64,000 bases of DNA, taken from the NCBI RefSeq assembly GCF_943733665.1, contig NZ_OX030782.1:2776501-2840500 (forward strand), in the 5' to 3' direction. Source of the DNA: Aquimarina sp. Aq107. Its GTDB lineage: Bacteria; Bacteroidota; Bacteroidia; Flavobacteriales; Flavobacteriaceae. Of this stretch, positions 1 through 8,190 are shown in pieces. The notes under the pieces are model-generated. The model had not been told where the DNA came from and did not search any database. It saw only the letters and a program-made list of their open reading frames with translations. Both the position numbers and the translations under genes were made by a program. Position 1 is the first letter of the stretch, and each line of letters opens with the position of its first letter.

Positions 1-410
1 AAACTGCTCAAAGTTTTGGAAGAGGTGGAATAGGAATTGCTTTAAATGGAGTTAAATATGATCCACCTGCTCCAACACACGCAATATTAGCGGCACATAC
101 AATTGCTCCTTTGGATGACCACGGAGGACATGTAAACCCGCATGGAGGGTATCATTATCACGCAGTCACTGGCTCTACTAAAGAAATTACTCAAACTAAT
201 TCGCACTCCTCTATGATTGGATATGCAATTGACGGTTTCGGAATTTATGCTTTAAAAGATAAAAACGGGAATAAGTCTGGAAATTTAGATGAATGTGGTG
301 GTCATTTTGATGATAAACTAGGATATCATTATCACGCAGGCGAACCAGGAGGAAACCAAATTATAAAATGTTTACACGGATTACCTGGGTATACCCAAAC
401 AAAAGAGTAG
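1..410 (+). CDS. YHYH domain-containing protein (3' fragment)
   Basis: The reading frame is open from the first bases of the window, so this is the C-terminal part of a longer gene. It contains two GYHYH motifs and repeated HGG and GGH segments, typical of the YHYH family (PF14240), secreted or surface proteins of unknown function whose His and Tyr clusters suggest metal or polyol binding. The TTG at 111 is internal, because the frame continues upstream with matching protein sequence. Signal peptide and N-terminus lie outside the window. Family call fairly sure, function unknown. Confidence 0.75.
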   Translation, partial: TAQSFGRGGIGIALNGVKYDPPAPTHAILAAHTIAPLDDHGGHVNPHGGYHYHAVTGSTKEITQTNSHSSMIGYAIDGFGIYALKDKNGNKSGNLDECGGHFDDKLGYHYHAGEPGGNQIIKCLHGLPGYTQTKE

Positions 411-510
411 AAAATATAAAACAAAGGCTTTACATATGTGCATTAGATAAGGTACCGTAACCAAATCGTTAGCTGTAATGTCTAGTATCTGAAGTTAATA
501 AAAAAAGGTA

Positions 511-1245
511 ATGAACGAACTTTATACCAATTTAGCGGAAGTTTATGAAGCAATGTACTCGTCTTTTATTGATTACAAGGCCGAGTTCGAATTTTATGCA
601 AGTATTCTTAAAAAAAACGATAAAAAGCAAGTACTTGAATTAGGAAGTGGAATCGGGCATTTGGGTAATTTCTTTCAAAAAAATGAATTTGAATATTCAG
701 GTATTGATTTAAGTGAAGGAATGGTCAAAATTGCCAAAAGAAAATATCCAAAGTGCGAATTCTCAAAGGAAGATATACGTTCTTTTAAGTTGGATAAGCA
801 AGTAGGAAGTATGCTAATGGTAGGCAGAACTATCAGCTATCTATTGACTAATAAAGATGTTTTATCCACTTTTCATAATGTATACAATAATCTTAAAGAA
901 AAAGGAATATTTAGTTTTGACTTTATTGATGCTGAAAAATTTATACCTTCAATTCGACATAGGAAAGAAGTCTTTCATAATGCAACTTATGAGAACGAGG
1001 AATATCTAAGAAAAAGTATATGGAATATAGACTTAGATAAAGGAATGACCTTTAACTGGGAATCTCACTATTTCAAGAAATCGAAAGATGGCTTAAAAGA
1101 AATCGGAATAGATAAATCAGTGATTAGAACTTTTACTAGGGAGGAAATTAGAATATTTCTAGAGCTTAATGATTTTAAAATAAAAGAAATCATATCGAAA
1201 GAATCCTATGCATTTCCAACATATGTAATCGTAGCAGAAAAGTGA
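511..1245 (+). CDS. class I SAM-dependent methyltransferase
   Basis: A 244-residue cytosolic protein with a Rossmann-type methyltransferase core. Motif I (VLELGSGIGHLG, residues 41-52) binds S-adenosylmethionine, and the acidic residue ending strand 2 is D66 in GIDLS. The C-terminal half (FSFDFIDAEKF and beyond) resembles methyltransferases of the type-11/25 families acting on small molecules. The substrate cannot be read from sequence. An A-rich stretch with a weak AAGG lies just before the ATG at 511. It stands alone between the YHYH gene and the GH64 gene. Confidence 0.75.
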   Translation: MNELYTNLAEVYEAMYSSFIDYKAEFEFYASILKKNDKKQVLELGSGIGHLGNFFQKNEFEYSGIDLSEGMVKIAKRKYPKCEFSKEDIRSFKLDKQVGSMLMVGRTISYLLTNKDVLSTFHNVYNNLKEKGIFSFDFIDAEKFIPSIRHRKEVFHNATYENEEYLRKSIWNIDLDKGMTFNWESHYFKKSKDGLKEIGIDKSVIRTFTREEIRIFLELNDFKIKEIISKESYAFPTYVIVAEK

Positions 1246-1447
1246 TGTATTATGCGCATAGAATATTTTTTTTTTAATCTTTTAGTTTTATATTATTTTC
1301 TTTAAAATCAATTACGGAATTACGTTTTGTTTATATTTAATTTAATTTTATTCTAACAATATATTTTTTTCAATTTTAATTCGTTTATACGTTAAATTAA
1401 AAAAACTGCATTTGCTGTTTTAACCTTAAACCAACTAAAATACCTCA

Positions 1448-3022
1448 ATGAAAAAGATCACACTTCTCTTGGTAATTATTACATTATCTGTAATAAAATT
1501 AAATGCTCAACTTACTCTTCCATATACTTTTGAAAATAACTCAAGATATGCAGATGAAGATATTTATATTGGATTAGTTGGTAAGATGGAACCTACTGGT
1601 GATGTTTGGATGAATATAACTAATAGTTCTTTAGTAGCTATGTCTGCTGATGATAATACTGTAGATGGACCGGAATGGAGCGAACCTGCAGGATGGAAAT
1701 ACCCAGATATTTTTACCAAATTAAGTGAGATTACAGATAAAAAAATTCTAATCCCTCACGGCTTATATGCTTGTAGAATTTTTATTTCCTTTGAATCGCC
1801 TATGTATTTACGTTTTCATGAAACAGGTGGTTACGCGGGTGCTAATTTAAATTCAGAATCAGACCCTAATGATGGAATACGTTGGGAGTTGGTAGAATTA
1901 ACTTGGGGAGATGCTGGTTTATGGACCAATACTAGCCGTGTTGATGCGTATCAATACCCAATGGGATTAGAAGTAAATGGCTTTTCTGGTGGTGTTACAG
2001 GAGAAACTTATGAAGAATCCTATAACGAAGCTGTCAACGGAAATGGAACTCCTCAATTTAAAAAAATTGGAGAATTATTATCCCATGATGAAATTTTAGC
2101 CGCTTGGGATGAAAATGTGAGTACCGATTATTTGGTTGCTAAAACAATAAAAACCCATTCTTATGACGGAGAACCTATTATAGAACAACCATCTAAAGTA
2201 GATGAATTTCCAAAAGATGTTTTAGACAGATACATTGATGATATTTGGGAAACTTATAGTACTCATGATTTACATATTAATATTGGAGATCGAGGAACCT
2301 GGGTGGGTAGAGTTAATAATAATAATAACCAATTTGTTTTTACTGATCCTGCTGATGGGACTATTGCCACTATTTATGACAAACCCACTACAGTAAATGC
2401 AATAGAAGGTTCTGGCTATTTAGCATATACACCTCATGATGCTAGTGTAAATACTGAAGCATATAATGAAGATTTAATGATTCAGGCACAAATGGCTGCA
2501 GCCATAAGTCGACACGCTATTTATACAAGCATCACAGATGAAACTGTTCAATACTCTCACGATGCAACTCGTTTTTTTCAAATAGAACCTTATAATGAAT
2601 ATGTAAGGTTTTTTCATGATGACATCATTAGTTTTGAATCTCAAACATATGCATTTGCTTATGATGACGTTGGTGATCATTCATCTACAATTCAATCTAC
2701 GTTCCCCACAGAAGTAAAAGTAATTATTGGTGGATATTCTGAAGATAATGTTTTATCTACTTCCGAAACATTAATAAATGATGGGTTAATGATACTGTAT
2801 CCAAATCCTACAAACGGAAATAATATTACTCTATCTGGTCTAAAAAATGATTTTACAATAAATATTTATACTATTGAAGGAAAACTCATTAAATCTGAAG
2901 AAGCTATAAGTACCAAGAATATCCAAATCGAAACCTCTAATTTAACTAATGGCCTGTACCTAGCTGAGATAAATAGTAAGGACAATAAGTATACTAAAAC
3001 ATTCAAGTTTTTAATAAACTAA
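1448..3022 (+). CDS. secreted GH64 endo-beta-1,3-glucanase with T9SS sorting domain
   Basis: A 524-residue exported enzyme. Residues 1-20 form a signal peptide ending LNAQ. The body matches glycoside hydrolase family 64 (laminaripentaose-producing beta-1,3-glucanase): a thaumatin-like start (LPYTFENNS), then ELTWGDAGLW and SRVDAYQYP, and a late YAFAYDDVGDH block. The expected catalytic pair is E150 and D166; their 16-residue spacing matches the Glu154/Asp170 pair described for the Streptomyces enzyme. The last ~75 residues (from YPNPTNG) are a type A T9SS sorting domain, so the protein is probably surface-attached or released. Likely substrates are laminarin, callose or curdlan. No SusC/SusD pair is nearby. 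Confidence 0.85.
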   Translation: MKKITLLLVIITLSVIKLNAQLTLPYTFENNSRYADEDIYIGLVGKMEPTGDVWMNITNSSLVAMSADDNTVDGPEWSEPAGWKYPDIFTKLSEITDKKILIPHGLYACRIFISFESPMYLRFHETGGYAGANLNSESDPNDGIRWELVELTWGDAGLWTNTSRVDAYQYPMGLEVNGFSGGVTGETYEESYNEAVNGNGTPQFKKIGELLSHDEILAAWDENVSTDYLVAKTIKTHSYDGEPIIEQPSKVDEFPKDVLDRYIDDIWETYSTHDLHINIGDRGTWVGRVNNNNNQFVFTDPADGTIATIYDKPTTVNAIEGSGYLAYTPHDASVNTEAYNEDLMIQAQMAAAISRHAIYTSITDETVQYSHDATRFFQIEPYNEYVRFFHDDIISFESQTYAFAYDDVGDHSSTIQSTFPTEVKVIIGGYSEDNVLSTSETLINDGLMILYPNPTNGNNITLSGLKNDFTINIYTIEGKLIKSEEAISTKNIQIETSNLTNGLYLAEINSKDNKYTKTFKFLIN

Positions 3023-3083
3023 TAAAGTATATAACATCCTGTTTGTAGCAATTCTTAGAATCTAAATGAAATAAAGCTAAAAG

Positions 3084-3151
3084 TTACGGTAGAAAAAAAA
3101 AGTGCTACTGTAATATTTGCATCTATCCATTCACTTTAACTGAATAGATAG
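3084..3151 (+). other. two small hairpins in the GH64 / AraC gap
   Basis: Two inverted repeats lie between the convergent genes. TTACGGTAG (3084-3092) pairs with CTACTGTAA (3105-3113) through one G-U pair. CTATCCATTCA (3123-3133) pairs with TGAATAGATAG (3141-3151) with one mismatch. Neither is followed by a clear T run, so they are only weak terminator candidates for the GH64 gene. The rest of 3023-3290 shows nothing recognisable. Confidence 0.3.
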
Positions 3152-3290
3152 AATAAATAAAAGATTAATTTGAATTATTCAAGTAATGTAGAGATCTAGA
3201 TAAACTGATTGATGAATTACCAAAAACTAGCAAAGTGAGACAATTTATGTGAAAAGAAATACTGTTGACATCTATAAAACATACTCGATA

Positions 3291-4154
3291 TTATAAATTT
3301 TCTAATTTAGCAAAGCCCACTGTCTTTCTATAAATATCTGGAGAAACCCCTACCTTCTTTTTAAAAAATCTACTAAAATAAAATTCATCGTCATATCCAA
3401 GACTCGCTGCGATTTGTTTCAAAGGTTTTGAAGTCAAGTAAAGTTCACGCTTAGCCTCGATAATGATTCTATTAGAAATTAATGAACTTGGTGTTTGTTT
3501 TAAATATTTTTTTACAATTCCCGCCAAAGTTTTTGTGCTAATACATAAAATATCCGCATACTCTTTAGGAGAATGTAACTTAAAATAATTATTCTCAATA
3601 GAGTTTATTAAATTTTGTAAAATCTCAGATTTCTCATCAGAAAACTTCGGTACTATATCCTTATCAAAATGTCTTTTCTGTCTTACTCCTTCTATTAAAA
3701 ATACCTTTAAAAAAGCTACAAGAACTTCATGCTGCGCTATAGAGTCCTTATCCATTTCCTTTGATATTTGATCAATCAAATTAAAAAATAGTGTTTCTTC
3801 TAAAATTTCAAAATGTGGAAGATTATGAAAATTATTAAAAAGGATTCCTTCTGTTTCTATTTCATTTTGATGACGATAGGTACAAAAAAAATCAGGATGA
3901 AAATTTAATAACCATCCAGAACAAGGATCCTTAGAAGTAATCATAAAAGCCTGATATGGCGACATACAAATCATTTGATTACCTTTCAATTCATAATTAA
4001 ACATATCAGCATTGAGCCTATAATCACTGCCTTTCAATAAAATAATAGAATAATAATTTTTTCTTTGTAAGTGATCAAATTGACTAAGGTTTTCAAACCT
4101 TTCTAGTCTAAAAGCGAGTTCACCATTTTGTTTATCAATAATAGTTTGGGCCAT
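3291..4154 (-). CDS. AraC family transcriptional regulator
   Basis: A 287-residue regulator. The N-terminal half is a cupin-like sensor domain of the AraC_binding type. Residues ~185-280 form the double helix-turn-helix DNA-binding domain, with typical segments SPKEYADILCIS, LKQIAASLGYDDEFYFSRFFKKKVGVSP and a conserved helix 6. The ligand is unknown. It lies immediately downstream of the double-ABM gene on the same strand, but a terminator separates them (4188-4219), so it is probably transcribed separately from the short gap. Possible targets are the neighbouring ABM, GH64 or GH2 genes; this is inference from position. Confidence 0.85.
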   Translation of the reverse strand: MAQTIIDKQNGELAFRLERFENLSQFDHLQRKNYYSIILLKGSDYRLNADMFNYELKGNQMICMSPYQAFMITSKDPCSGWLLNFHPDFFCTYRHQNEIETEGILFNNFHNLPHFEILEETLFFNLIDQISKEMDKDSIAQHEVLVAFLKVFLIEGVRQKRHFDKDIVPKFSDEKSEILQNLINSIENNYFKLHSPKEYADILCISTKTLAGIVKKYLKQTPSSLISNRIIIEAKRELYLTSKPLKQIAASLGYDDEFYFSRFFKKKVGVSPDIYRKTVGFAKLENL

Positions 4155-4187
4155 ACCTAATCTATTTTTCTTTTAGAATCACGGATT

Positions 4188-4219
4188 AAAAAGAAAGGAG
4201 TGTAAGAAACACTCCTTTC
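4188..4219 (-). terminator. rho-independent terminator of the double-ABM gene
   Basis: On the minus strand, 12 bases after the stop at 4231, an 11-bp perfect stem (4193-4203 with 4209-4219, 5-base loop) is followed by a run of five T. Confidence 0.85.
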
Positions 4220-4230
4220 GAAGATAATAA

Positions 4231-4950
4231 TTATTTTGAAGCCAATATATCTATTTTTCGAATGGCGGATGGTTCAAAATTTTCTAGAATAGAAGAAGCA
4301 TTTTCCATAAGTGCAGCTGCAACCTTACCTGATAAATGTGCATCTCTACCAGAATCTTCTACAAAGGTATCAAAGATTCCATACGTAGTAGCATCAATTT
4401 TAAAAGCATACCAAGACAATGTTTTAGGTTCCTCTTCTACTAATTCTCTCCCTATATTAAGCAAGTTTTCTACTTCTGTTGTTTTTACTTCTTTAGATTT
4501 CATAATAACCAACAAACCTTTATTTTGTGAACCCAATTTATGATTAGAAGCCAATATGTCTATTGTTCTAATATCCTTACTTGGATCAAAGTCATCCAAT
4601 AAATCTGCGGCATTAGCTAGTAATGCCTTAGCAACTTCGCCTGTTAAATGTGCTTGTCTACCTTCTTCTACTTTAAAAGTATCATAGATCCCAAAAGTGT
4701 TATTATCTATCTGAAAAGCAAACCACGAAACTGTATTAGGTTCTTTTTCTACTAGTGCTAATCCTTGATGTAAAAAATTTTTAACCTCTAGTTCTTTTCC
4801 TGATTTAGCTTTCATAATTACTAATAATCCGATAGCTTCTTTTTCTTTGTCTTTCATGGTGCTTGTATTTATAGATTTTGAAAATGTTTGAACTGAAAAC
4901 CCTAGAAAAAATACTAAGAACGTTAATTTTAATGGAACGTTAGTTTTCAT
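4231..4950 (-). CDS. exported protein with two tandem antibiotic-biosynthesis-monooxygenase (ABM) domains
   Basis: A 239-residue protein. The ATG at 4950 is chosen because it opens a signal peptide (MKTNVPLKLTFLVFFLGFSV, cleavage near TFS); a longer frame starting at 5079 begins with unlikely coding sequence. Two ~95-residue copies follow, each starting GLLVIMK and containing SWFAFQID or SWYAFKID, FGIYDTF or YGIFDTF, HLTGEVAKAL or HLSGKVAAAL, and ending IDILAS. This is the dimeric ferredoxin-like ABM fold (PF03992), usually single-domain and cytosolic. The internal duplication gives a pseudo-dimer in one chain. Family members include quinol monooxygenases and haem-degrading proteins; the activity here is unknown. 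Confidence 0.75.
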   Translation of the reverse strand: MKTNVPLKLTFLVFFLGFSVQTFSKSINTSTMKDKEKEAIGLLVIMKAKSGKELEVKNFLHQGLALVEKEPNTVSWFAFQIDNNTFGIYDTFKVEEGRQAHLTGEVAKALLANAADLLDDFDPSKDIRTIDILASNHKLGSQNKGLLVIMKSKEVKTTEVENLLNIGRELVEEEPKTLSWYAFKIDATTYGIFDTFVEDSGRDAHLSGKVAAALMENASSILENFEPSAIRKIDILASK

Positions 4951-5322
4951 ATTTTTTTCGTTTTTTATTCTGTACAAATTTGGGTTGAAATACAGAACTG
5001 TGGAATGGATATTTATTACTAAAGCATGGACAATTTTCAAAAAAAGAAATACTATCAAATCTACTATCTCTATAATCATGTATAAACACTTGAATGTTTG
5101 GTTTAACAGAAGCTATATTAATTATCTTAAAGTCAATTAGATAGAGACACTAACGTTTATTAAAAACAATTAATAATTATATATTTAGATATAAAATAAA
5201 GAAACAGAATTTACATCAACTAATTAATAAAAAGTTTTGCTTAGTGCTTAATCTAAAAATCAGTAATTTTAGTTCTGTATTAACTATAACCTAACTCTTA
5301 GAGCCCACTTCTAAAACATCAA
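4951..5322. promoter_or_regulatory. 372-bp divergent intergenic region between the ABM and GH2 genes
   Basis: This very AT-rich stretch must hold the promoters of the leftward ABM gene and the rightward GH2 gene. A possible GH2 promoter is TTTTGC near 5235 with TAATTTTAG near 5264, a partial match to the Bacteroidota -33/-7 pattern. No clear operator dyad or RNA gene was seen. Confidence 0.3.
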
Positions 5323-7146
5323 ATGAAAAAACATATATTAATTCTAGCTTGTTTCTATTTTGTATACGGGATTAAAGCACAGGAAAAAATTATGGTGAAT
5401 GCCATCAATCGCGAATCCACCTCACTTAATGGTTATTGGAAATATATTGTAGATCCATATGAAAATGGGTTTTACAATTATAGATATGAACCATTTGAAA
5501 ATCAAGAAAATCCAGGAAACGGTGCTTTCTTTACCAATGCCAAACGTAAATCAAAATCAGATTTAGTGGAGTATGATTTTGATAAAATGGATAGCCTTAA
5601 AGTTCCTGGCGATTGGAACTCACAAAAGGAAAAGTTATTCTATTATGAAGGTACTTTATGGTATAAAAAATCGTTCGATTATACTAAAAAACAAGAAGAT
5701 AGTAGAGTATTTGTCTATTTCGGGGCCTCAAATTATGAAACCGACGTTTATCTCAACGGAAAGAAATTAGGTAAACATATTGGTGGATTTACTCCATTTC
5801 AGTTTGAAATTTCCAAATTATTAAAACCTAAAGGGAATTATATAGTAGTTAAAGTTGATAACAAAAGAAAAAGAGATGCTGTTCCTACTTTAAATACAGA
5901 TTGGTGGAATTATGGCGGAATTACACGAGAAGTAAAGCTTATAGAAACTAGTAGTACGTTTATTTCTGACTATCAACTTTATTTAGACGATGAGGATACT
6001 AAAATAATAACAGGTCAAATAGAGTTAAATGGCTTTAAAATAGCAGAACAAGAAATTACAATCAATATTCCGGAATTAGGTATTAATGAAAAATTAAAAA
6101 CAGATAATAATGGTAAATGTACTATTAAATTAAAGTCCAAAAACATTAGATATTGGTCTCCAGAATCTCCAAAATTATATGATGTAACAATTAGTACGCA
6201 AGAAGATAAAATAGCAGATCAAATTGGTTTTAGAACTATCAAAACAAAAGGGGCAGAAATTCTAATTAATGAGAAAAGCTTATTTCTCAAAGGTATTTCT
6301 ATTCACGAAGAAAGTCCTATCAACGGTGGTCGATGTAATTCTAAAGAAGACGCAAAAAAATTATTAGAATATGCTCAAAGTTTAGGTTGTAACTATGTCC
6401 GATTAGCGCATTATCCTCATAATGAGTATATGGTTCGATTAGCGGATAAAATGGGGATTTTAGTTTGGGAAGAAAACCCTGTTTATTGGACAATTTCTTG
6501 GGATAATGAAGAAACGTATCTTAATGCTCAAAATCAGATTTCGGAAGTCATCAGACGAGATAAAAACCGAGCAAGCGTAATCATTTGGTCAATGGCTAAT
6601 GAAACCCCTAATAGCGATGCTAGAAATGAGTTCCTTACCAAACTTGCTAAATTTACCAAAGAACAGGATCCTACTCGTTTGATTAGTGCGGCTTTAGAAC
6701 AGCACGATTATAACGGTAATCCTAATACAAGAACAATTGACGATCCATTTGCTGAAATTGTCGATGTTTTAAGTTTCAATCAATATATAGGTTGGTATGA
6801 TGGTGAAATAGAAAAATGTCAGCGAATCAAATGGAAAATTACTCAAGACAAGCCTGTAATAATCTCAGAATTTGGTGCTGGAGCTAAATATGGATTGCAT
6901 GGAGAAAAAGATGATAGATGGACAGAAGAATATCAGGAATTCCTATATCAAGAAACTTTAAAAATGGTTGACGGAATAGAACAATTAAAAGGAATATCAC
7001 CTTGGGTTTTAGTTGATTTTAAATCTCCCAGAAGAGTTCTACCAGAAATTCAAGATAACTATAATAGAAAAGGTTTAATTTCGGAAAAAGGTGAAAAGAA
7101 AAAAGCTTTTTTCGTCCTCAAAGAATATTACGAGAAAAAAAAATAA
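5323..7146 (+). CDS. secreted glycoside hydrolase family 2 (beta-glucuronidase/beta-galactosidase-like)
   Basis: A 607-residue exported glycosidase. Signal peptide about 1-20 (ends YGIKAQ). A GH2 sugar-binding jelly roll (~25-205, ending NYGGITREVKLIE), an immunoglobulin-like domain (~210-300) and a TIM barrel (~305-600) follow in order. The acid/base is E427 in SMANETP and the nucleophile E516 in ISEFGAG. The family acts on beta-glucuronides, galactosides or mannosides; the size is closest to beta-glucuronidases, but sugar specificity cannot be decided by eye. It lacks a T9SS domain, so is probably periplasmic. A GNAT gene follows after 8 bp. Confidence 0.85.
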   Translation: MKKHILILACFYFVYGIKAQEKIMVNAINRESTSLNGYWKYIVDPYENGFYNYRYEPFENQENPGNGAFFTNAKRKSKSDLVEYDFDKMDSLKVPGDWNSQKEKLFYYEGTLWYKKSFDYTKKQEDSRVFVYFGASNYETDVYLNGKKLGKHIGGFTPFQFEISKLLKPKGNYIVVKVDNKRKRDAVPTLNTDWWNYGGITREVKLIETSSTFISDYQLYLDDEDTKIITGQIELNGFKIAEQEITINIPELGINEKLKTDNNGKCTIKLKSKNIRYWSPESPKLYDVTISTQEDKIADQIGFRTIKTKGAEILINEKSLFLKGISIHEESPINGGRCNSKEDAKKLLEYAQSLGCNYVRLAHYPHNEYMVRLADKMGILVWEENPVYWTISWDNEETYLNAQNQISEVIRRDKNRASVIIWSMANETPNSDARNEFLTKLAKFTKEQDPTRLISAALEQHDYNGNPNTRTIDDPFAEIVDVLSFNQYIGWYDGEIEKCQRIKWKITQDKPVIISEFGAGAKYGLHGEKDDRWTEEYQEFLYQETLKMVDGIEQLKGISPWVLVDFKSPRRVLPEIQDNYNRKGLISEKGEKKKAFFVLKEYYEKKK

Positions 7147-7154
7147 GGTAACCA

Positions 7155-7670
7155 ATGAAAATATCATATGGAAAAGCAAAACTAATAGACTCTTTGAGAA
7201 TATCAGTTTTATTGAAAACAATTTACATTGAAACCTATGCTGTTGATGGAATAACATTTGAGTTTGCAAATTTTATAACTAAAAGGTTCTCTTTAGAGCT
7301 TATAGAAAACATCATAAAAGAAAATCCAAATAGACTTATTATTGCTTATCAAAATGAAAATCCAGTTGGTGTTGCCGAAATAATCTATAATAGCACTTGT
7401 CCTATTAGAAAAATAAAAGTTCCCGAGTTAAGCAAATTGTATGTTCTAAAAAGATTTTATGGAAAAGGAATTGGATATGGGTTAATTAACGAGGCAGAAA
7501 AAGCAGTTAAAGAACATGGATTTACTGAGTTTAATCTTGAGGTTTATATCAAAAATGATAGAGCAATAGCTTTCTATGAAAGACAAGGTTATACATCAAT
7601 TGGAAATGTGGATTTCCCTATGGAATCTAACACTTATGAAAATCTAGTAATGAATAAAGTATTCAATTAA
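7155..7670 (+). CDS. GNAT family N-acetyltransferase
   Basis: A 171-residue GNAT protein. The acetyl-CoA pyrophosphate-binding motif is RFYGKGIGYGL (residues 100-110), preceded by the beta-4 segment ELSKLYVLK and followed by NLEVYIKNDRAIAFYERQGY, the usual motif B. It probably acetylates an amine of a small molecule or protein; the substrate is unknown. It starts 8 bp after the GH2 stop and ends at a strong terminator, so it may be the second gene of that transcript, although no functional link is obvious. Confidence 0.85.
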   Translation: MKISYGKAKLIDSLRISVLLKTIYIETYAVDGITFEFANFITKRFSLELIENIIKENPNRLIIAYQNENPVGVAEIIYNSTCPIRKIKVPELSKLYVLKRFYGKGIGYGLINEAEKAVKEHGFTEFNLEVYIKNDRAIAFYERQGYTSIGNVDFPMESNTYENLVMNKVFN

Positions 7671-7677
7671 TAAAGCA

Positions 7678-7708
7678 TAGTTATATTCCTATAACTAAAC
7701 TTTTTTTT
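7678..7708 (+). terminator. rho-independent terminator after the GNAT gene
   Basis: An 8-bp perfect stem TAGTTATA/TATAACTA (7678-7685 and 7690-7697, loop TTCC) is followed by an AAAC and eight T. Confidence 0.75.
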
Positions 7709-7802
7709 AATAAGTATAAAGAATTAAATCATAAAAGAATACACAAGTAATGATATATTCTTCTACCCGATTTTACTGTTAAAAAATAGTAAAACATTTT
7801 TC

Positions 7803-7849
7803 AATTTGCTACACATTATGTAGCTTTGCTATCAATAATGTAGCAAATT
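7803..7849 (+). promoter_or_regulatory. promoter with tandem 20-bp operators upstream of the HxlR gene
   Basis: Two direct copies of a 20-bp unit sit end to end: TTTGCTACACATTATGTAGC (7805-7824) and TTTGCTATCAATAATGTAGC (7825-7844). The first holds a perfect dyad GCTACA-n5-TGTAGC, the second a degenerate one. An outer dyad AATTTGCTACA/TGTAGCAAATT joins 7803-7813 to 7839-7849. The junction creates TAGCTTTG (7821-7828), an exact Bacteroidota -7 box. With the ATG at 7855, this arrangement suggests autorepression by the HxlR-family protein. Confidence 0.75.
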
Positions 7850-7854
7850 AAACT

Positions 7855-8190
7855 ATGTCACTACCCACACCAGGAAAACCAGTTAGAGGTTCGAAATCAG
7901 GAAATCATTTAATGGCACTATTTGACTTACTAGGAAGAAGTTGGTCGATGGGAATTATTTGGAGACTACAAGAAGGATCTTGTACATTCAGGGTACTTCA
8001 GGATAGGTGTGAATCTATTTCGCCAACAACATTAAATAGAAGATTGAAAGAATTAACTCAATCATTTTTAATCGAAAGAACGATTGATGGATATGCGCTT
8101 ACCGATAAAGGGAAAGAAATTTTCTTACTACTAAAACCTTTAGAATCATGGGCAAAAGATTGGGCAAAAAATTTTGAAACTAATGAATAG
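7855..8190 (+). CDS. HxlR family winged-helix transcriptional regulator
   Basis: A 111-residue winged helix-turn-helix protein. HLMALFDLLGRSWSMGIIWRL, split as HLMALFDLLG and RSWSMGIIWRL, matches the HxlR start; SPTTLNRRLKELTQ is the recognition helix and RTIDGYALTDKGKEI the wing. Two cysteines (in GSC and DRC) could be redox-sensitive, but the classical N-terminal HxlR cysteine is absent. The wing lacks the usual VPPRVEY segment. It is the first gene of an operon with a NudC-type Nudix hydrolase and a DUF1330 protein, and tandem operator repeats just upstream point to autoregulation. The inducer is unknown. Confidence 0.85.
   Translation: MSLPTPGKPVRGSKSGNHLMALFDLLGRSWSMGIIWRLQEGSCTFRVLQDRCESISPTTLNRRLKELTQSFLIERTIDGYALTDKGKEIFLLLKPLESWAKDWAKNFETNE

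Noticed and set aside
2474..2680. Minus-strand open frame inside the GH64 gene
   Set aside because: Lies wholly in a well-supported coding region in another frame, with no protein-like features.
4262..4543. Plus-strand frame opposite the double-ABM gene
   Set aside because: A shadow of the conserved ABM repeat on the other strand.
1448..7146. GH64, AraC and GH2 genes as a polysaccharide utilisation locus
   Set aside because: No SusC/SusD pair, different strands, unrelated genes between them and a terminator; cannot be supported as one locus.
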